The notes under the pieces are model-generated. The model worked only from the letters and a program-made list of their open reading frames with translations. It did no database searches and was not told the origin of the DNA. Made by a program: the position numbers and the translations under genes. A stretch of 64,000 nt of DNA, taken from positions 248,001-312,000 of the forward strand of contig NZ_JAMBNS010000003.1 of NCBI RefSeq assembly GCF_023715225.1, given 5' to 3'. This stretch comes from Robertmurraya korlensis. Lineage in GTDB: Bacteria > Bacillota > Bacilli > Bacillales > Cytobacillaceae. Of this stretch, positions 46,986-55,664 are shown piece by piece. How positions within the stretch are numbered: position 1 is the first letter of the stretch; every line of letters starts with the position of its first letter.

Positions 46986-47018
46986 GAAGGGATGAACACG
47001 AGTGTTCATCCCCTTTCT
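46986..47018. terminator. Bidirectional terminator yutG/yutF
   Basis: GGGATGAACAC (46989-46999) pairs with GTGTTCATCCC (47002-47012), with CTTT/TTCTT on both sides. Very stable stem, moderate T-run. Confidence 0.8.
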
Positions 47019-47023
47019 TCTTC

Positions 47024-47788
47024 TTATACTTCCCATTGATCCAACGAGTCAAGAACATAAGTTGGTTGCTTTTTGTACCCTTGTAGAAGCTCCTTTGTCG
47101 TTACTCCTGTGTGAACTAATAATGTGTCTAGCCCTGCGTTCATCCCAGCCAAAATATCTGTGTCATAATAATCTCCCACCATGATGGTGTCTTCTTCACT
47201 TGTCCCCAGTACCTCAAGCGCTTGCTCCATAATGATGGCCTCTGGCTTTCCTATAAAAATGGGTTTTGTTGCGGTTGAGACAGCAATTACCGAAGTGAGT
47301 GATCCATTTCCAGGCATCAATCCACGCTCTGTTGGAATCGCAATATCTGCATTTGTTGAAATAAAGGTTGCTCCCGCACGAACTGCTAAACAAGCAGTTG
47401 CAAGCTTTTCATAGGTAATATCACGGTCAATCCCACATACCACAAAGTCAACATGTGACTCCGCTTGCTGAAATCCTTTTTCAGCTAATGCGGTTTTAAG
47501 CCCCTCTTCTCCTATACAATACACGATTGCATCTTGTTTTTGCTTTGCAATATAGTTTGCTGTTGCCATGCTAGTTGTAAACACTTGGTCATCGGTCGTT
47601 GGAATACCGAAATTACGTAATTTTGTTGCGACCTGACTCGGAGTTCTTGAGGAATTGTTTGTTACAAATAAATACGGTATGTTTTGTTCCTTTAACTGCT
47701 TCACGAAATCTGCCGCTTCTTGAATTAATTCCGTTCCTCTATACATCGTCCCATCAAGGTCGATAAGGTATCCTTTATACTTTTTCAT
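47024..47788 (-). CDS. yutF: NagD-like HAD sugar phosphatase YutF
   Basis: The 254-residue protein has HAD motif I LIDLDGTMYRG (about 8-18), motif II VTNNSSRTP, the Lys in FIGKPEAI, and motif III MVGDYYDTDI. A type C2 cap lies between. It dephosphorylates small sugar or nucleotide phosphates. AGGAGCTATAAAG precedes the ATG at 47788. Confidence 0.92.
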   Translation of the reverse strand: MKKYKGYLIDLDGTMYRGTELIQEAADFVKQLKEQNIPYLFVTNNSSRTPSQVATKLRNFGIPTTDDQVFTTSMATANYIAKQKQDAIVYCIGEEGLKTALAEKGFQQAESHVDFVVCGIDRDITYEKLATACLAVRAGATFISTNADIAIPTERGLMPGNGSLTSVIAVSTATKPIFIGKPEAIIMEQALEVLGTSEEDTIMVGDYYDTDILAGMNAGLDTLLVHTGVTTKELLQGYKKQPTYVLDSLDQWEV

Positions 47789-47850
47789 CTTTATAGCTCC
47801 TGTCCCTTTTATTTGGTTATCATTATTCTGCACAAAACAGATGGCAAACA

Positions 47851-47876
47851 CAAAAAAGCCTCAACATGAGAGGCTT
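47851..47876 (-). terminator. Terminator after yutE
   Basis: AAGCCTC (47876-47870 leftward) pairs with GAGGCTT (47862-47856), followed by TTTTG. Confidence 0.85.
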
Positions 47877-47879
47877 CGC

Positions 47880-48317
47880 TTAGTTTTTAAATGCGGTGAC
47901 TGGTCCGAGTTCATTCGTTAAGTACTGTCTAACAGATTCAGAAACAAGTTTAATCGATGGAAGGATCCTCGAGAAAGTGTTCTTCACATCTTCATGATCA
48001 ATTCTCGTATAATCCTGAACAAGTGTTTTGCGATATTGAACCATCACTTTCAAGTCCTGACTCATATTAAGCGAAATGACCTTCTCATCCTCAAGAATAT
48101 CAATAATATCCTCGTAGCTACCTGGGTCACGCATGATAAATCCATCGATCATCGCGTTGCCAACATCAAGGATAGATTCAATCATCATTTGTGTAAGGCG
48201 CTCAAGTGCAGCCTGTTCAAGAGCGGTACTCCACTCATTCTTTTCTTCAAACTGCTGTATTTGCTTTTCTAAATAGTTTAATCTTTCCTCAATTAATTCT
48301 CTATCAACAAAGTACAC
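47880..48317 (-). CDS. yutE: YutE, HepT-like DUF86 protein
   Basis: The 145-residue helical protein has ALERLTQMMIESILDVGNAM and GFIMRDPGSYEDIIDILEDE, the UPF0331/HepT fold. The HepT RNase motif R-x4-6-H-x-Y appears here as RKTLVQDY, with Gln in place of His, so RNase activity is doubtful. No MntA-like partner gene is adjacent, and the locus is conserved in Bacilli. I therefore do not call it a toxin. Confidence 0.88.
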   Translation of the reverse strand: MYFVDRELIEERLNYLEKQIQQFEEKNEWSTALEQAALERLTQMMIESILDVGNAMIDGFIMRDPGSYEDIIDILEDEKVISLNMSQDLKVMVQYRKTLVQDYTRIDHEDVKNTFSRILPSIKLVSESVRQYLTNELGPVTAFKN

Positions 48318-48357
48318 GCATCTTCAGCTCCTTTCCAAATAGCACAACCATTTTTGT

Positions 48358-49659
48358 TTATACAGACGCTAGTCCATGAATTAACGAAGCTGGCCTAGCA
48401 AATAAGTATCCTTGTGCTAAGTCAACACGATTTCTGAATAATACTGAGGCTTCCTCTTCACTTTCAATTCCTTCAGCGACAACAAGAGATCCAGCCTCAC
48501 GGGCAACAAGAAGAAGTCCCTTGAGCATAGATTCTTTCAGCGAGTTTTTATCAATATCCTGAATAACAGAACGGTCAATCTTAATAATATCAGGCATTAT
48601 TTCACTAATTGTGTTTAATGACGCGTATCCAGCACCCGTATCGTCCACCGCAATACGGAATCCTAAATTTCTAAGAAGGTTGATATTATAAATAAAGTAT
48701 TCCATACCATCGATAGAATCTCTCTCGGTGATTTCAATTGTAATTTGAGTTGGTGAGATATTTTTATATTTCCCCATCAACTTCTTTAGATCACGAATGA
48801 ACTTTTGATTTCCTACCGTAATCGGGGTAAAGTTAATGAAAATATCGTGTGTACAACCTGTATCAGCAATTTGTTGCAGTGCTTTTTCTAGTACAATTAA
48901 CTCTAAGTCATACAACATTCCTGTTTGGCGTGCAACCGAAAATAGGTGTAATGGATTTTCATATTCCGTCCCCTTTGGTCCTCTAGTTAGCATTTCCCAG
49001 GCTCGGATTTCTTTTGTAGCTACATCAATGATCGGTTGGGCGAGAAGCAAAATATTCTTTTGCGCGACAATTCTGCTCAGACTATAAAGAAGCTCATTAA
49101 ACTCCGTTTGTACCCGCTTCTCTGCCATTGCCAACGCTTGCTGCCCAGCCTTTAAGATCGCTTCCTGAATAGAATATTGCTTCTTTTCCACAAACATATA
49201 GCCTGATTCAAACTGAATGATTAAGCTTAGAAATTGCCTGCATAGCCTATTTTCCGTTTCCCTTAAGACCTTCTTCATCACCTGATCAATTTCAGAAATA
49301 CAGTGCTGTTCATGATCTACCTTAATAAATAAAGTGACTCCATCACTGTTGTAATCATGCAACAAAAGCAGGTCATCATCTTCAATTTGCTCTTGAATGA
49401 CCTGTTGAAAATTCATTTTCAACTTTTTTATAAAATCTATATATTGCTTCTCACTTAACTGCTCATAAATATCTTTCATATTAGAAATATTAAAAACAAT
49501 AACAGCCACTTCATGGCCTTGATTAAAGGCTTTTCGTACCCCTTGAATAATCGGGTCTCTAATGACGAATTGTGGAGGATACATTCGAATGGACCTTAAA
49601 GGCCAGACTACTTTTCTCCACTGTATTATGTTGTTTATTGACTTCGTGGTCCATGCCAT
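48358..49659 (-). CDS. EAL-domain c-di-GMP phosphodiesterase with degenerate GGDEF domain
   Basis: The 433-residue protein has an N-terminal GGDEF-like domain (about 30-185) with SDGVTLF instead of GGDEF, so no cyclase activity. The EAL domain (about 200-430) has EMLTRG for EALxR, INFTP, ITIEITERD, VDDTGAGYAS, IIKIDRSVI and AEGIES, so all metal ligands and the general base appear present. It probably hydrolyses c-di-GMP, sensed through the N-terminal domain. No membrane helix. Confidence 0.9.
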   Translation of the reverse strand: MAWTTKSINNIIQWRKVVWPLRSIRMYPPQFVIRDPIIQGVRKAFNQGHEVAVIVFNISNMKDIYEQLSEKQYIDFIKKLKMNFQQVIQEQIEDDDLLLLHDYNSDGVTLFIKVDHEQHCISEIDQVMKKVLRETENRLCRQFLSLIIQFESGYMFVEKKQYSIQEAILKAGQQALAMAEKRVQTEFNELLYSLSRIVAQKNILLLAQPIIDVATKEIRAWEMLTRGPKGTEYENPLHLFSVARQTGMLYDLELIVLEKALQQIADTGCTHDIFINFTPITVGNQKFIRDLKKLMGKYKNISPTQITIEITERDSIDGMEYFIYNINLLRNLGFRIAVDDTGAGYASLNTISEIMPDIIKIDRSVIQDIDKNSLKESMLKGLLLVAREAGSLVVAEGIESEEEASVLFRNRVDLAQGYLFARPASLIHGLASV

Positions 49660-49836
49660 TTCGTCTCAGTCCTCTCAGAAGTTCGCGGTGAAAACTATTT
49701 CCATTGTAACATAAATTAGGAAAAACGAGAGGCTTTTCCTATTCTATATTTCTCTTCAGAGCAAGCATCTAGTATGGGCTTGCTTGTTCTGTTAAGATGA
49801 TAATAGGCGTTACATTGAGACATAGGGGTGACTAAG

Positions 49837-50103
49837 ATGGGAGATCGTTTCTTTCTATACGATGATTTAGTAAATACAAAAACACGTTTTGTAAGTTTTA
49901 TGGGGGAAAACACTCGATTTGACTTAGCCATTATTCAATCTGATAGACATTATGGCAAACAAATCGTTTTAGATATTCAAGGTAGTCGTTTTGCGATTAT
50001 TGGTCCAGATGATTTAAAAGAAGAAGGATATATAGAGTATGCTTTTCAACTATCTGAGGAAGATGCAGAAGAATTACGTTCCTTTTTAATGGAATTAGTG
50101 TAA
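49837..50103 (+). CDS. DUF3055-like cytosolic protein
   Basis: The 88-residue protein reads RFFLYDDLVNTKTRFVSFMG and RFDLAIIQSDRHYGKQIV, which matches a short conserved protein family of Bacilli (DUF3055, from memory). The C terminus is acidic. GGGGTGACTAAG precedes the ATG at 49837. Function unknown. Confidence 0.75.
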   Translation: MGDRFFLYDDLVNTKTRFVSFMGENTRFDLAIIQSDRHYGKQIVLDIQGSRFAIIGPDDLKEEGYIEYAFQLSEEDAEELRSFLMELV

Positions 50104-50157
50104 GAATTGAATTCTTTCCTTAACCTCTCACATACTAATGAGGGAGGTGGAAAGACC

Positions 50158-50457
50158 ATGAGTGATGAGAAGTATACAGATTTTTCAAATGTAGAGGTCG
50201 GAAGAAGTTATATTCCTCCTCAACAAACACCAGAAGGTCCATATGGCTCTCCTTATAAGGCAGACGAGCCTCTACAAGGCAAACAGGAACTTACAGGGGC
50301 AACCGAACAGCGATCTTATAGTGCATTCAACTACGAAAATAAAACGCTCCATGAGGGGCTCCCTAGACAAATGGACGGGGCACATCCAACGCACGATGAT
50401 TCAACAAGGGATACTCAGGCTCCTTATAAGAATAATGCATTTATGGACGAAAAATGA
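50158..50457 (+). CDS. Small hydrophilic protein of unknown function
   Basis: The 99-residue protein begins MSDEKYTDFSNVEVGRSYIP and is rich in Pro, Gly, Tyr and Asn, with no predicted fold (probably disordered). GGGAGGTGGAAAGACC precedes the ATG at 50158. Similar low-complexity proteins in Bacilli are linked to sporulation, but this one was not recognised. Confidence 0.7.
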   Translation: MSDEKYTDFSNVEVGRSYIPPQQTPEGPYGSPYKADEPLQGKQELTGATEQRSYSAFNYENKTLHEGLPRQMDGAHPTHDDSTRDTQAPYKNNAFMDEK

Positions 50458-50482
50458 CGTGTACCGCTACACGTCATTTTTA
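50451..50482. terminator. Bidirectional terminator before yutD
   Basis: TGACGTGTA (50455-50463) and TACACGTCA (50468-50476) flank a CCGC loop, with A- and T-runs on the two sides. Confidence 0.9.
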
Positions 50483-50766
50483 ATCGTATTGGTGTTTTTT
50501 ACACGCTTAGCTACAAAGTAAGGGCATCCAAAGTTACAGTATTCATACAGATATTCTGTTAATGTACTGATTTTCGTGTCAAATGTTGCTTTATGATTAC
50601 TATCCTCAAAGAACCCTCTTAGACGGAGTTGACCGTAACCCCAATCACCCACGATATAATCATACTTTGTTAATATATCGCTGTAACGAGCCTTAAAGGC
50701 ATCTTCATTAAATCCATTTGTTCGTTCTTCTACTACTTCGTAACATATATTTCCGATACAGATCAT
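50467..50766 (-). CDS. yutD: YutD-like DUF1027 protein
   Basis: The 99-residue protein has NGFNEDAFKARYSDILTKYD, YIVGDWGYGQLRLRGFFED, and EYCNFGCPYFVAKR at the C terminus, all hallmarks of the YutD family. GAGTGAGGTGGACAA precedes the ATG. Function unknown. Confidence 0.92.
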   Translation of the reverse strand: MICIGNICYEVVEERTNGFNEDAFKARYSDILTKYDYIVGDWGYGQLRLRGFFEDSNHKATFDTKISTLTEYLYEYCNFGCPYFVAKRVKNTNTIKNDV

Positions 50767-50875
50767 TTGTCCACCTCACTCACTCATCTATTTTAAATTA
50801 TAACTGATTCTCCATGAATTACTAAGAGGAAAAAAGAATTCTCGTGGTCATTCTATAAAAGAGGGGGTGTAAATC

Positions 50876-51535
50876 TTGAAAAACTCAATGATAATCCTTG
50901 GAATTTGTGCAATGACAACACTTACTGCTTGTCAAAATAATTTAGGGCGTGATGATGTTCAAAACGAACGAAGCAATGCTTTAAGCGTTAATGACCCAAC
51001 TGGTGATATATACAATCGAGATAAAAATGGTTCTAAAGATTTTGGTTATGTAAGACATAAAAAGGACGAAATGGCTCGTACACAGTCCCAAAATCACTAT
51101 GCTGCCATTGATCGCGAAAAGGTAGCTGATATCATCGGTGAGTATTGCACAGATGTTCCTAATGTAGACGATATCTCCACATTGGTAACAGATGAGGAAG
51201 TTCTCATAGTGTACCATACCGATTCTAGTGACCGCAATTTAACAGCTGACCAAGTAAAGCGTATGGCTATGTCCGTTGTTCCGAGATGGTACCATGTATA
51301 TGTTAGTGATAACGAAGCACTTCGTCCAAATGTAGAGAATTTTGCCAACCTTGGTCCGAATAGTGCAAATACGGAAACTGGAATCAACCAACTCATTAAG
51401 CAAATGTTAGTCTCTCCTCAAGGGAAAAACATGAGCACAGGTGAAAATGCGAATGGTGAAGCTCAAGGAGAGCTTAATGAAGACATGGATAAGGACGATA
51501 TAAGCCAACAATTGAAGGCGAAAATGAACCAATAA
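50876..51535 (+). CDS. yutC: YhcN/YlaJ-family sporulation lipoprotein YutC
   Basis: The 219-residue protein has a lipoprotein signal with LTAC at 16-19, so Cys19 would be lipidated. The YhcN/YlaJ-type domain follows (DIIGEYCTDVPNVDDISTLV, then DSSDRNLTADQVKRMAMSVV), and the C terminus is acidic. The start is TTG behind GAGGGGGTGTAAATC. Family members are spore-associated and function early in germination. Confidence 0.87.
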   Translation: MKNSMIILGICAMTTLTACQNNLGRDDVQNERSNALSVNDPTGDIYNRDKNGSKDFGYVRHKKDEMARTQSQNHYAAIDREKVADIIGEYCTDVPNVDDISTLVTDEEVLIVYHTDSSDRNLTADQVKRMAMSVVPRWYHVYVSDNEALRPNVENFANLGPNSANTETGINQLIKQMLVSPQGKNMSTGENANGEAQGELNEDMDKDDISQQLKAKMNQ

Positions 51536-51536
51536 G

Positions 51537-51573
51537 AAAAAGAGGCTTACGAACTTCGTAATGCCTCTTTTCT
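51537..51573. terminator. Bidirectional terminator yutC/lipA
   Basis: AAAAGAGGC (51538-51546) pairs with GCCTCTTTT (51563-51571), with inner TACGAA/TTCGTA. Confidence 0.92.
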
Positions 51574-51577
51574 CGTA

Positions 51578-52495
51578 TTATGCTTCTTTTGCTTCTTTTT
51601 CACCTAATAATTGCTTGTGCTTAGCTGCAGCATTAACCTGCTCGTCTGCATGGTAAGAAGAACGCACAAGTGGACCAGCTTCACAGTGACTAAAGCCTTT
51701 GCTTAAGGCTATTTCCTTTAGTTCAGCAAATTCTTCAGGGCGGTAGTATTTTTCAACTGACAGATGCTTTTTAGACGGCTGCAGGTACTGTCCAATTGTT
51801 AAAATATCAACATTATTTGCTCGTAAATCATCCATAGCTTCAAGTAGATCTTCCTTCGTTTCACCCAAACCAATCATAATAGAAGACTTTGTAGGAATAT
51901 CCGGTTGCATTTCTTTTGCTCTTCTTAAAAACTCAAGTGAACGGTCATATTTTGCACGTGCTCTCACACGATCTGATAACCGTTTCACCGTTTCAATATT
52001 ATGATTCAGGATATCTGGGCGTGCATCCATTAGCATACGAAGATTCTCTTCGATACCACCCATGTCTGATGGAAGTACTTCAATACTTGTGAATGGACTC
52101 TTTCTACGGATCGCACGAACGGTTTCGGCAAATACAGCTGCACCACCGTCTTTTAAGTCATCACGCGCTACAGCTGTAACAACCACATGCTTTAGATTCA
52201 TTAACACAACAGAATCAGCCACACGTTCTGGTTCTTGAAGATCAAGTTCTGTCGGAAGACCTGTTTTAACCGCACAGAAACGGCATGCACGAGTACAAAT
52301 ATCACCTAGAATCATAAATGTAGCGGTACGTCTAACAGCCCAACATTCATGGATATTTGGGCATTTTGCTTCTTCACAAACGGTATGAAGCTTTTTCTCT
52401 CTCATCATCTTTTTCAAGCCTGTATAATTTTCGTTCGTGTTTAATTTAATTTTCAACCACTCGGGTTTACGTAGATGTTCTTGGTTTTTGCTCAA
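51578..52495 (-). CDS. lipA: Lipoyl synthase
   Basis: The 305-residue radical-SAM enzyme has the auxiliary cluster cysteines in [12 protein letters not shown] (about 39-50), the radical-SAM motif [10 protein letters not shown] (about 67) and [11 protein letters not shown]. It inserts two sulphurs into octanoyl groups on E2 or GcvH. The start is TTG behind GGTGTGGGAAG. Confidence 0.95.
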   Translation of the reverse strand: MSKNQEHLRKPEWLKIKLNTNENYTGLKKMMREKKLHTVCEEAKCPNIHECWAVRRTATFMILGDICTRACRFCAVKTGLPTELDLQEPERVADSVVLMNLKHVVVTAVARDDLKDGGAAVFAETVRAIRRKSPFTSIEVLPSDMGGIEENLRMLMDARPDILNHNIETVKRLSDRVRARAKYDRSLEFLRRAKEMQPDIPTKSSIMIGLGETKEDLLEAMDDLRANNVDILTIGQYLQPSKKHLSVEKYYRPEEFAELKEIALSKGFSHCEAGPLVRSSYHADEQVNAAAKHKQLLGEKEAKEA

Positions 52496-52689
52496 CTTCC
52501 CACACCATCCTTATATGATAAGTGTTTTTTTCACACTATGTAGCTAATTCATACTACTCCTGAATCACTTTAACATAATGAAGATTATACGACAAGCAAG
52601 AGACTTACTATTACCAGTAATTGATATATATTGTTTTAAATGATTTAAGACAAACTAAATCATGTTAATTCTTTTGAAGGAGGATCATC

Positions 52690-53685
52690 GTGCGGAAACT
52701 GCTAAAAGGAATCGTTATTTTTCTTGTTATGATGCTATTATTACCTTCTGTTCGATATGCACATGCTGAAACCGATCAACAGACCATTTACGCAAAGCGC
52801 CTCGAGCTATATAAAGAAGTTGAAGCAGCTACCAATATACCTTGGTACTATATGGCCGCTGTTGACCAATATGAAAGAAGTCTCAGGCAGTCTCGACGTG
52901 ATTTGCCGAAAGCGGAGGGTTTAACTGGCATTTACTACAAACCAGAGGAATGGGTTGGGCCGCTAAACCCAAATCTTGAAGATGAGAATCCGATGTCCAT
53001 TAAATACTTTAACGGTTTTGGAATCGACGGGAACGGCGATGGAAAGGCCAGTCTGAAAGATGACGAGGATGTTCTCTTTTCTTTTGCAAACTTCATCCTA
53101 TCATACGGGACGGACCATGATAATATAAAAATTGGTCTTTGGGATTATTATAAACGAGATAAAACTGTAGGGATTATTATCGGAAAGTCAGAAATTTATA
53201 AAAAATATGGTCGTCTGGATCTTGATAGTCATGCCTTTCCAGTACCTCTTAGATCCGATTATAGCTATCGTAACACATGGGGAGACGCTCGTGGCTGGGG
53301 TGGAAGACGCATGCATGAAGGAACAGATATTTTTGCCCACTATGGTGTACCTGTTCGTGCAACCTCATTTGGCATTGTTGAGATGAAAGGATGGAACCGT
53401 TTTGGCGGCTGGCGAATTGGGATACGTGACATTAACAATAACTATCATTATTTTGCCCATTTAAGCGGCTTTAGTAAGGACTTAAAGGTAGGACAAATCG
53501 TTGAACCCGGAATGGTCATAGGTGGTGTCGGAAGTTCTGGTTATGGACCTCCAGGTACTTCAGGTAAATTCCCACCACATCTTCATTATGGAATGTATCG
53601 TGATAATGGATATACAGAATGGAGCTATGATCCGTTTCCGCATTTAAAACTTTGGGAACGGCAAGAACGTGCTCGAAGAAAATAA
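52690..53685 (+). CDS. lytH: LytH-like L-Ala-D-Glu endopeptidase (M23)
   Basis: The 331-residue protein has an N-terminal signal peptide or anchor (VIFLVMMLLLPSVRYAHA), a central region with NGDGKASLKDDEDV, and a C-terminal M23 domain with HEGTD (about 210) and HLHYG (about 299) zinc residues. LytH trims cortex peptides during sporulation. It starts with GTG behind GAAGGAGGATCATC. Divergent from lipA as in B. subtilis. Confidence 0.92.
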   Translation: MRKLLKGIVIFLVMMLLLPSVRYAHAETDQQTIYAKRLELYKEVEAATNIPWYYMAAVDQYERSLRQSRRDLPKAEGLTGIYYKPEEWVGPLNPNLEDENPMSIKYFNGFGIDGNGDGKASLKDDEDVLFSFANFILSYGTDHDNIKIGLWDYYKRDKTVGIIIGKSEIYKKYGRLDLDSHAFPVPLRSDYSYRNTWGDARGWGGRRMHEGTDIFAHYGVPVRATSFGIVEMKGWNRFGGWRIGIRDINNNYHYFAHLSGFSKDLKVGQIVEPGMVIGGVGSSGYGPPGTSGKFPPHLHYGMYRDNGYTEWSYDPFPHLKLWERQERARRK

Positions 53686-53719
53686 AAAGAGGACTAGCGG
53701 TTTTAATCCGTTAGTCCTC
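53684..53719 (-). terminator. Terminator after the MetS gene
   Basis: GAGGACTAACGG (53719-53708 leftward) pairs with CCGCTAGTCCTC (53700-53689), followed by TTTTTATTTTC. Confidence 0.88.
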
Positions 53720-53729
53720 CCTTATTATA

Positions 53730-53834
53730 TTAAGCGCTTTTTGATTTTTTATAAGCATTAGCAATACTAGCTGCTAATCCACCCCATAGAATAACCATAC
53801 CAACAACCATCATAACAATCGCACTGGTTGACAT
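53730..53834 (-). CDS. MetS-like small subunit of a Met/Ala importer
   Basis: The 34-residue protein begins MSTSAIVMMVVGMVILWGGL and ends in a basic tail. One membrane helix with a WGG motif is the signature of MetS, the small subunit of MetPS-type neurotransmitter:sodium symporters. Its ATG shares a base with the transporter stop codon (TAATG). Confidence 0.85.
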   Translation of the reverse strand: MSTSAIVMMVVGMVILWGGLAASIANAYKKSKSA

Positions 53835-55351
53835 TATTTTGAAACCCCCTTGCTATCAGTTGAAGGTAAATCCAAGGAACCTTTTTGCCACTTGAAAGCA
53901 GCGAATACAAATCCAACCACAATCGCAGCTACTGCAACTCCCCAACCTGTATATAATAGGAAGCTTGTTGGATAACCTTCGTAGTTATCTTTTAAGTTAT
54001 TGATGAAGTTTTGAATCATCATATATCCTAAAACAACTGGTGTAATAAATCCTAAGCAAACTTTCCACCATGCGCCTAATAGCATATCTGACATGCTATT
54101 CGCATGCTGTTGAAGATTCTTCATTTCACGTAATACCCATGCCACTAATACTACCTCAGCAAACCCAGCTACAACAATACCAAATTGGTTGATGAAATAA
54201 TCAGCAGCATCAAGGAAGTATAATCCACCTTGAGTGGCAAATAGAATTGAAATGACTGCAGAGATTCCTCCACCAATTGCTACCGCTTTGTTACGTGAAA
54301 CCTTAAACTTGTCTTGAATACCAGCTACATATGTTTCAATAATTGAAATTAAAGATGTTAGACCTGCTAATACTAAACATAGGAAGAAAATAGATCCTAA
54401 TAAGCCGTTAAACGCAGGGAATTCACTAATGATTTGCGGGAAAACCACGAAAGCTAACCCTACTCCACCTGCAACTACCTCACTAACTGCCACACCTTGC
54501 TGCTGAGCCATAAAACCTAGTGCAGCAAATACACCAATACCTGCTAATAATTCAAAACCAGAGTTAGCAAAAGCTGTGATAAATGCATTATTTGTTAAGT
54601 CTGTTTTCTTTGGTAGATAACTAGAATACGTGACCATAATCGCAAAACCAATGGATAAGCTGAAGAAAATTTGACCGTATGCAGCAACCCAAACCTTAGG
54701 TTCAGCAATTAAGTTCCAGTTCGGTTTGAAGAATGCATCCAAACCTTGAGCAGCTCCATCTAATGTTACAGCGCGAACGACGATTACTAGGAATAAAATA
54801 ACAAGTGCCGGAATAAAGATCTTGTTCGCTGCTTCAATACCCTTTTTAACACCTTTGAAAAGCACACCAAGTGCAATTACCCAAACTAGTACTAATGGAA
54901 TAAATACGCTAGGAACAATGCTACCAACCTGACCTGGTGCTTCAGCAAGCTTTAAATAGTCTCCAAAAAGGAATGCTCCTGGGTCTTTGCCCCATTTTTC
55001 TCCGAAAGAGAAGTACGCAAATGACATTGCCCAAGCGATAATTACAGCATAATATGTTGAGATAACAAAAGATATTGCGACTTGCCACCAGCCAAGCCAT
55101 TCAGATTTCTTGTTTAGACGAGCGAATGTTAATGGAGATGATCCGCGATATTTATGACCTAGTGTAAACTCTAGAACGAGAAGCGGGATACCAGCAGTTA
55201 AGATAGCGAATAAGTACGGTAAAAAGAATGCTCCTCCTCCATTTTCATAAGCTACTGCGGGAAAACGCCAGATATTTCCTAGACCAACAGCTGATCCAAC
55301 TGCTGCCATAATAAAACCTGCACGAGTCCCCCATTGTGGACGATTATCCAT
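53834..55351 (-). CDS. Na+-dependent neurotransmitter-symporter-family transporter (MetP-like)
   Basis: The 505-residue protein with about 12 membrane helices belongs to the SNF/NSS family: WGTRAGFIMAAVGSAVGLGN at the start (unwound TM1 with the sodium site), YENGGGAFFLPY, and SLSIGFAIMVTYSSYLP (TM6). The paired MetS gene points to uptake of methionine or alanine with Na+. I left the symbol empty because metP also names an ABC permease. Confidence 0.9.
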   Translation of the reverse strand: MDNRPQWGTRAGFIMAAVGSAVGLGNIWRFPAVAYENGGGAFFLPYLFAILTAGIPLLVLEFTLGHKYRGSSPLTFARLNKKSEWLGWWQVAISFVISTYYAVIIAWAMSFAYFSFGEKWGKDPGAFLFGDYLKLAEAPGQVGSIVPSVFIPLVLVWVIALGVLFKGVKKGIEAANKIFIPALVILFLVIVVRAVTLDGAAQGLDAFFKPNWNLIAEPKVWVAAYGQIFFSLSIGFAIMVTYSSYLPKKTDLTNNAFITAFANSGFELLAGIGVFAALGFMAQQQGVAVSEVVAGGVGLAFVVFPQIISEFPAFNGLLGSIFFLCLVLAGLTSLISIIETYVAGIQDKFKVSRNKAVAIGGGISAVISILFATQGGLYFLDAADYFINQFGIVVAGFAEVVLVAWVLREMKNLQQHANSMSDMLLGAWWKVCLGFITPVVLGYMMIQNFINNLKDNYEGYPTSFLLYTGWGVAVAAIVVGFVFAAFKWQKGSLDLPSTDSKGVSK

Positions 55352-55451
55352 AGTAAAAATGACCTCCTACTGAGTCCCAACCTTATTTCCTTATTTTAGT
55401 GAAGAATTGGAACTTTTTATATTTTCTGATTATTTAATTTAATCTAAAGTT

Positions 55452-55480
55452 AGTATAGCTAGTTTTTGTCCATCTGTCAA
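55452..55480 (-). promoter_or_regulatory. Promoter of the MetPS-like transporter
   Basis: A perfect TTGACA (55480-55475 leftward), a 17-bp spacer and TATACT (55457-55452) lie about 100 bp before the transporter. Confidence 0.82.
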
Positions 55481-55485
55481 AACAT

Positions 55486-55569
55486 TATTTTCAGAATAAT
55501 AATTTAGTTTAACACGTTAATATAGTAGAAGTTGTTAAATATGTGAAAATACTAACATTTCAGAATATT
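55486..55569. promoter_or_regulatory. Two CodY-box-like sequences upstream of the transporter promoter
   Basis: TATTTTCAGAATAAT (55486-55500) and ACATTTCAGAATATT (55555-55569) each match 12 of 15 positions of the CodY consensus AATTTTCWGAAAATT. The first lies just upstream of the -35. AT-rich surroundings make chance matches possible. Confidence 0.4.
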
Positions 55570-55613
55570 ATTCTCATATATTTCTTTCCCTCCTCTCTCT
55601 TCTACTTTTATTT

Positions 55614-55651
55614 AGAAAAAAAGTCAGAAGAACAAAGATATTCTCTGACTT
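55614..55651 (-). terminator. Terminator after yunB
   Basis: AAGTCAGA (55651-55644 leftward) pairs with TCTGACTT (55628-55621), followed by six T. Confidence 0.85.
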
Positions 55652-55664
55652 TTTCACTTACTGA

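Noticed and set aside
47880-48317. HepT/MntA toxin-antitoxin system at yutE
   Set aside because: The RNase motif has Gln in place of His, no MntA nucleotidyltransferase gene is adjacent, and the locus order is that of conserved Bacillus housekeeping genes.
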